A stretch of 64,000 nucleotides of DNA. Source: Achromobacter seleniivolatilans. Its GTDB lineage: Bacteria > Pseudomonadota > Gammaproteobacteria > Burkholderiales > Burkholderiaceae_B. The position numbers and the translations under genes were made by a program. The notes beneath the pieces were generated by a model that saw only the letters and a list, made by a program, of their open reading frames with translations, searched no databases and had not been told where the DNA came from. Within the stretch, counting starts at the first letter, position 1. Each line of letters starts with the position of its first letter. Where the stretch lies: the NCBI RefSeq assembly GCF_030864005.1, contig NZ_CP132976.1, forward strand, positions 4,650,001 to 4,714,000. Direction: 5' to 3'. Below, piece after piece: positions 62,980 through 64,000 of this stretch.

Positions 62980-64000
62980 ATGTTCGACACTTTGCTGATT
63001 GCCAACCGCGGCGAGATCGCCTGCCGCGTTGCCGCTACCGCCCGCCGGATGGGCATCCGCACGGTTGCGGTGTATTCGGACGCGGACGCCAATGCGCGCC
63101 ACGTGGCCGCCTGCGACCAGGCCGTCTACATCGGTGGCTCGGAACCGCGCGCCAGCTACCTGCGCGGCGACGCGATCCTGCAAGCCGCGCTGGATACCGG
63201 CGCGGGCGCCATCCATCCCGGCTACGGTTTTCTATCGGAAAACGAAGCCTTTGCCGAAGCCGCTGAAAAAGCCGGTATTGCTTTCGTTGGCCCGCCCGCA
63301 TCCGCCATTGCCGCAATGGGCAGCAAATCAGCCGCCAAGACCTTGATGGAAAAAGCCGGCGTACCGCTGGTTCCCGGCTACCACGGCGACAACCAAGACC
63401 CGCAATTCCTGAAGACGCAGGCCGACGCCATGGGCTACCCCGTGCTGATCAAGGCAAGCGCAGGCGGCGGCGGCAAGGGCATGCGTGTCGTAGAATCGTC
63501 TGGCGCGTTCCTGGATGCCCTGGCGTCCTGCCAACGTGAAGCCGCATCCAGCTTTGGCGACGACCGCGTGCTGATCGAACGCTATCTGCAAAAGCCGCGC
63601 CACATTGAAATACAGGTGTTTACGGATACGCATGGCAACTGCGTCTATCTGTTCGAACGCGATTGCTCGGTGCAGCGCCGCCACCAGAAAGTCATTGAAG
63701 AAGCGCCGGCCCCCGGCATGACGGAAGAGCGCCGCCGCGCCATGGGCGAAGCGGCAGTTGCTGCCGCGCGTGCCGTGGGATACGTCGGCGCGGGCACCGT
63801 TGAGTTCATTTCCGAACCCGACGGCCGCTTCTACTTCATGGAAATGAATACGCGCTTGCAGGTCGAGCATCCCGTCACGGAAATGATCACGGGACACGAC
63901 CTGGTGGAATGGCAGTTGCGCGTGGCGGCTGGCCAGCCGCTGCCTGCTCGCCAGGAAGATCTGCGCATCAACGGCCATGCCATCGAAGCGCGCATCTACG
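62980..64000 (+). CDS. liuD: Methylcrotonyl-CoA carboxylase biotin-carboxylase subunit, 3' end missing
   Basis: First 340 codons of a biotin-dependent carboxylase alpha subunit. [17 protein letters not shown] start, [14 protein letters not shown], the ATP-grasp P-loop [14 protein letters not shown] (about 155-168), the catalytic stretch [21 protein letters not shown] (read in parts), and [16 protein letters not shown]. The biotinyl domain lies beyond the window. ATG 62980 is preferred over in-frame ATG 62971 because CCAGG then lies about 9 bp upstream. Completes 3-methylcrotonyl-CoA carboxylase with LiuB. Confidence 0.94.
   Translation, partial: MFDTLLIANRGEIACRVAATARRMGIRTVAVYSDADANARHVAACDQAVYIGGSEPRASYLRGDAILQAALDTGAGAIHPGYGFLSENEAFAEAAEKAGIAFVGPPASAIAAMGSKSAAKTLMEKAGVPLVPGYHGDNQDPQFLKTQADAMGYPVLIKASAGGGGKGMRVVESSGAFLDALASCQREAASSFGDDRVLIERYLQKPRHIEIQVFTDTHGNCVYLFERDCSVQRRHQKVIEEAPAPGMTEERRRAMGEAAVAAARAVGYVGAGTVEFISEPDGRFYFMEMNTRLQVEHPVTEMITGHDLVEWQLRVAAGQPLPARQEDLRINGHAIEARIY

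Overview
The window reads as a chromosomal segment of a high-GC betaproteobacterium of the Alcaligenaceae, most likely Achromobacter or a close Bordetella relative. This rests on the GC-rich codon use, a Bug-type tricarboxylate receptor, a long-form leuA, the DUF2868/DUF3482 pair, a LiuR-regulated leucine degradation cluster containing aceK, and a filamentous-haemagglutinin-type two-partner secretion locus. No database was searched; family names come from motifs and protein architecture. There are no rRNA genes, insertion sequences, CRISPR arrays or phage genes.

Layout. 1-5250: a less GC-rich accessory block on the minus strand (tpsB then tpsA, an FhaC/FHA-like secretion pair; tpsA runs off the left edge), an AT-rich control region with three phased repeats, and a divergent RcsB/BvgA-type response regulator. 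5326-5525: tRNA-Asn with promoter and terminator. 5606-13249: LysR regulator, RidA, class-V PLP enzyme, EamA exporter, AraC regulator, and a translationally coupled membrane protein/GTPase pair. 13250-20213: a complete dipeptide-type ABC operon (receptor, two permeases, fused double ATPase) ending in an amidohydrolase. 20266-28268: two tandem YdgA (DUF945) proteins, an RhlE-type helicase, a LysE exporter, prfC and a small secreted protein. 28389-32866: bacterioferritin, an EamA exporter, Bfd, rpoN and a head-to-head membrane protein, with Fur-box-like sites near the iron genes.

32867-42905: leuA with a long leader holding a 42-codon open frame with three rare CTA leucine codons, an amidase, then a LacI regulator, a phosphodiesterase and a Ugp-type ABC transporter sharing a matching palindromic operator. 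42906-50775: small conserved proteins, argS, a SPOR protein, dsbA, an orphan amino-acid-type receptor coupled to an esterase, and a cystathionine beta-lyase. 50859-56547: nitroreductase, LysE exporter, metallo-beta-lactamase-fold hydrolase divergent from liuR, YnfA, a Bug receptor and an M20 amidohydrolase. 56794-64000: leucine/isovalerate catabolism (liuA, aceK, thiolase, liuB, liuD; the last cut by the right edge).

How the parts work together. The liu genes take isovaleryl-CoA towards acetoacetate and acetyl-CoA, and AceK in the same gene string would switch isocitrate into the glyoxylate shunt that growth on acetyl-CoA needs. Palindromes of one sequence type lie before liuR and before liuA. 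At leuA, translation of the leader frame is proposed to control biosynthesis, partly through a 9-base complementarity with the leuA ribosome-binding region. The most interesting leads are this leuA leader, the operator pair of the LacI/ABC locus, the LiuR sites with embedded aceK, the phased repeats at the two-partner secretion locus, and the coupled DUF2868/GTPase pair.
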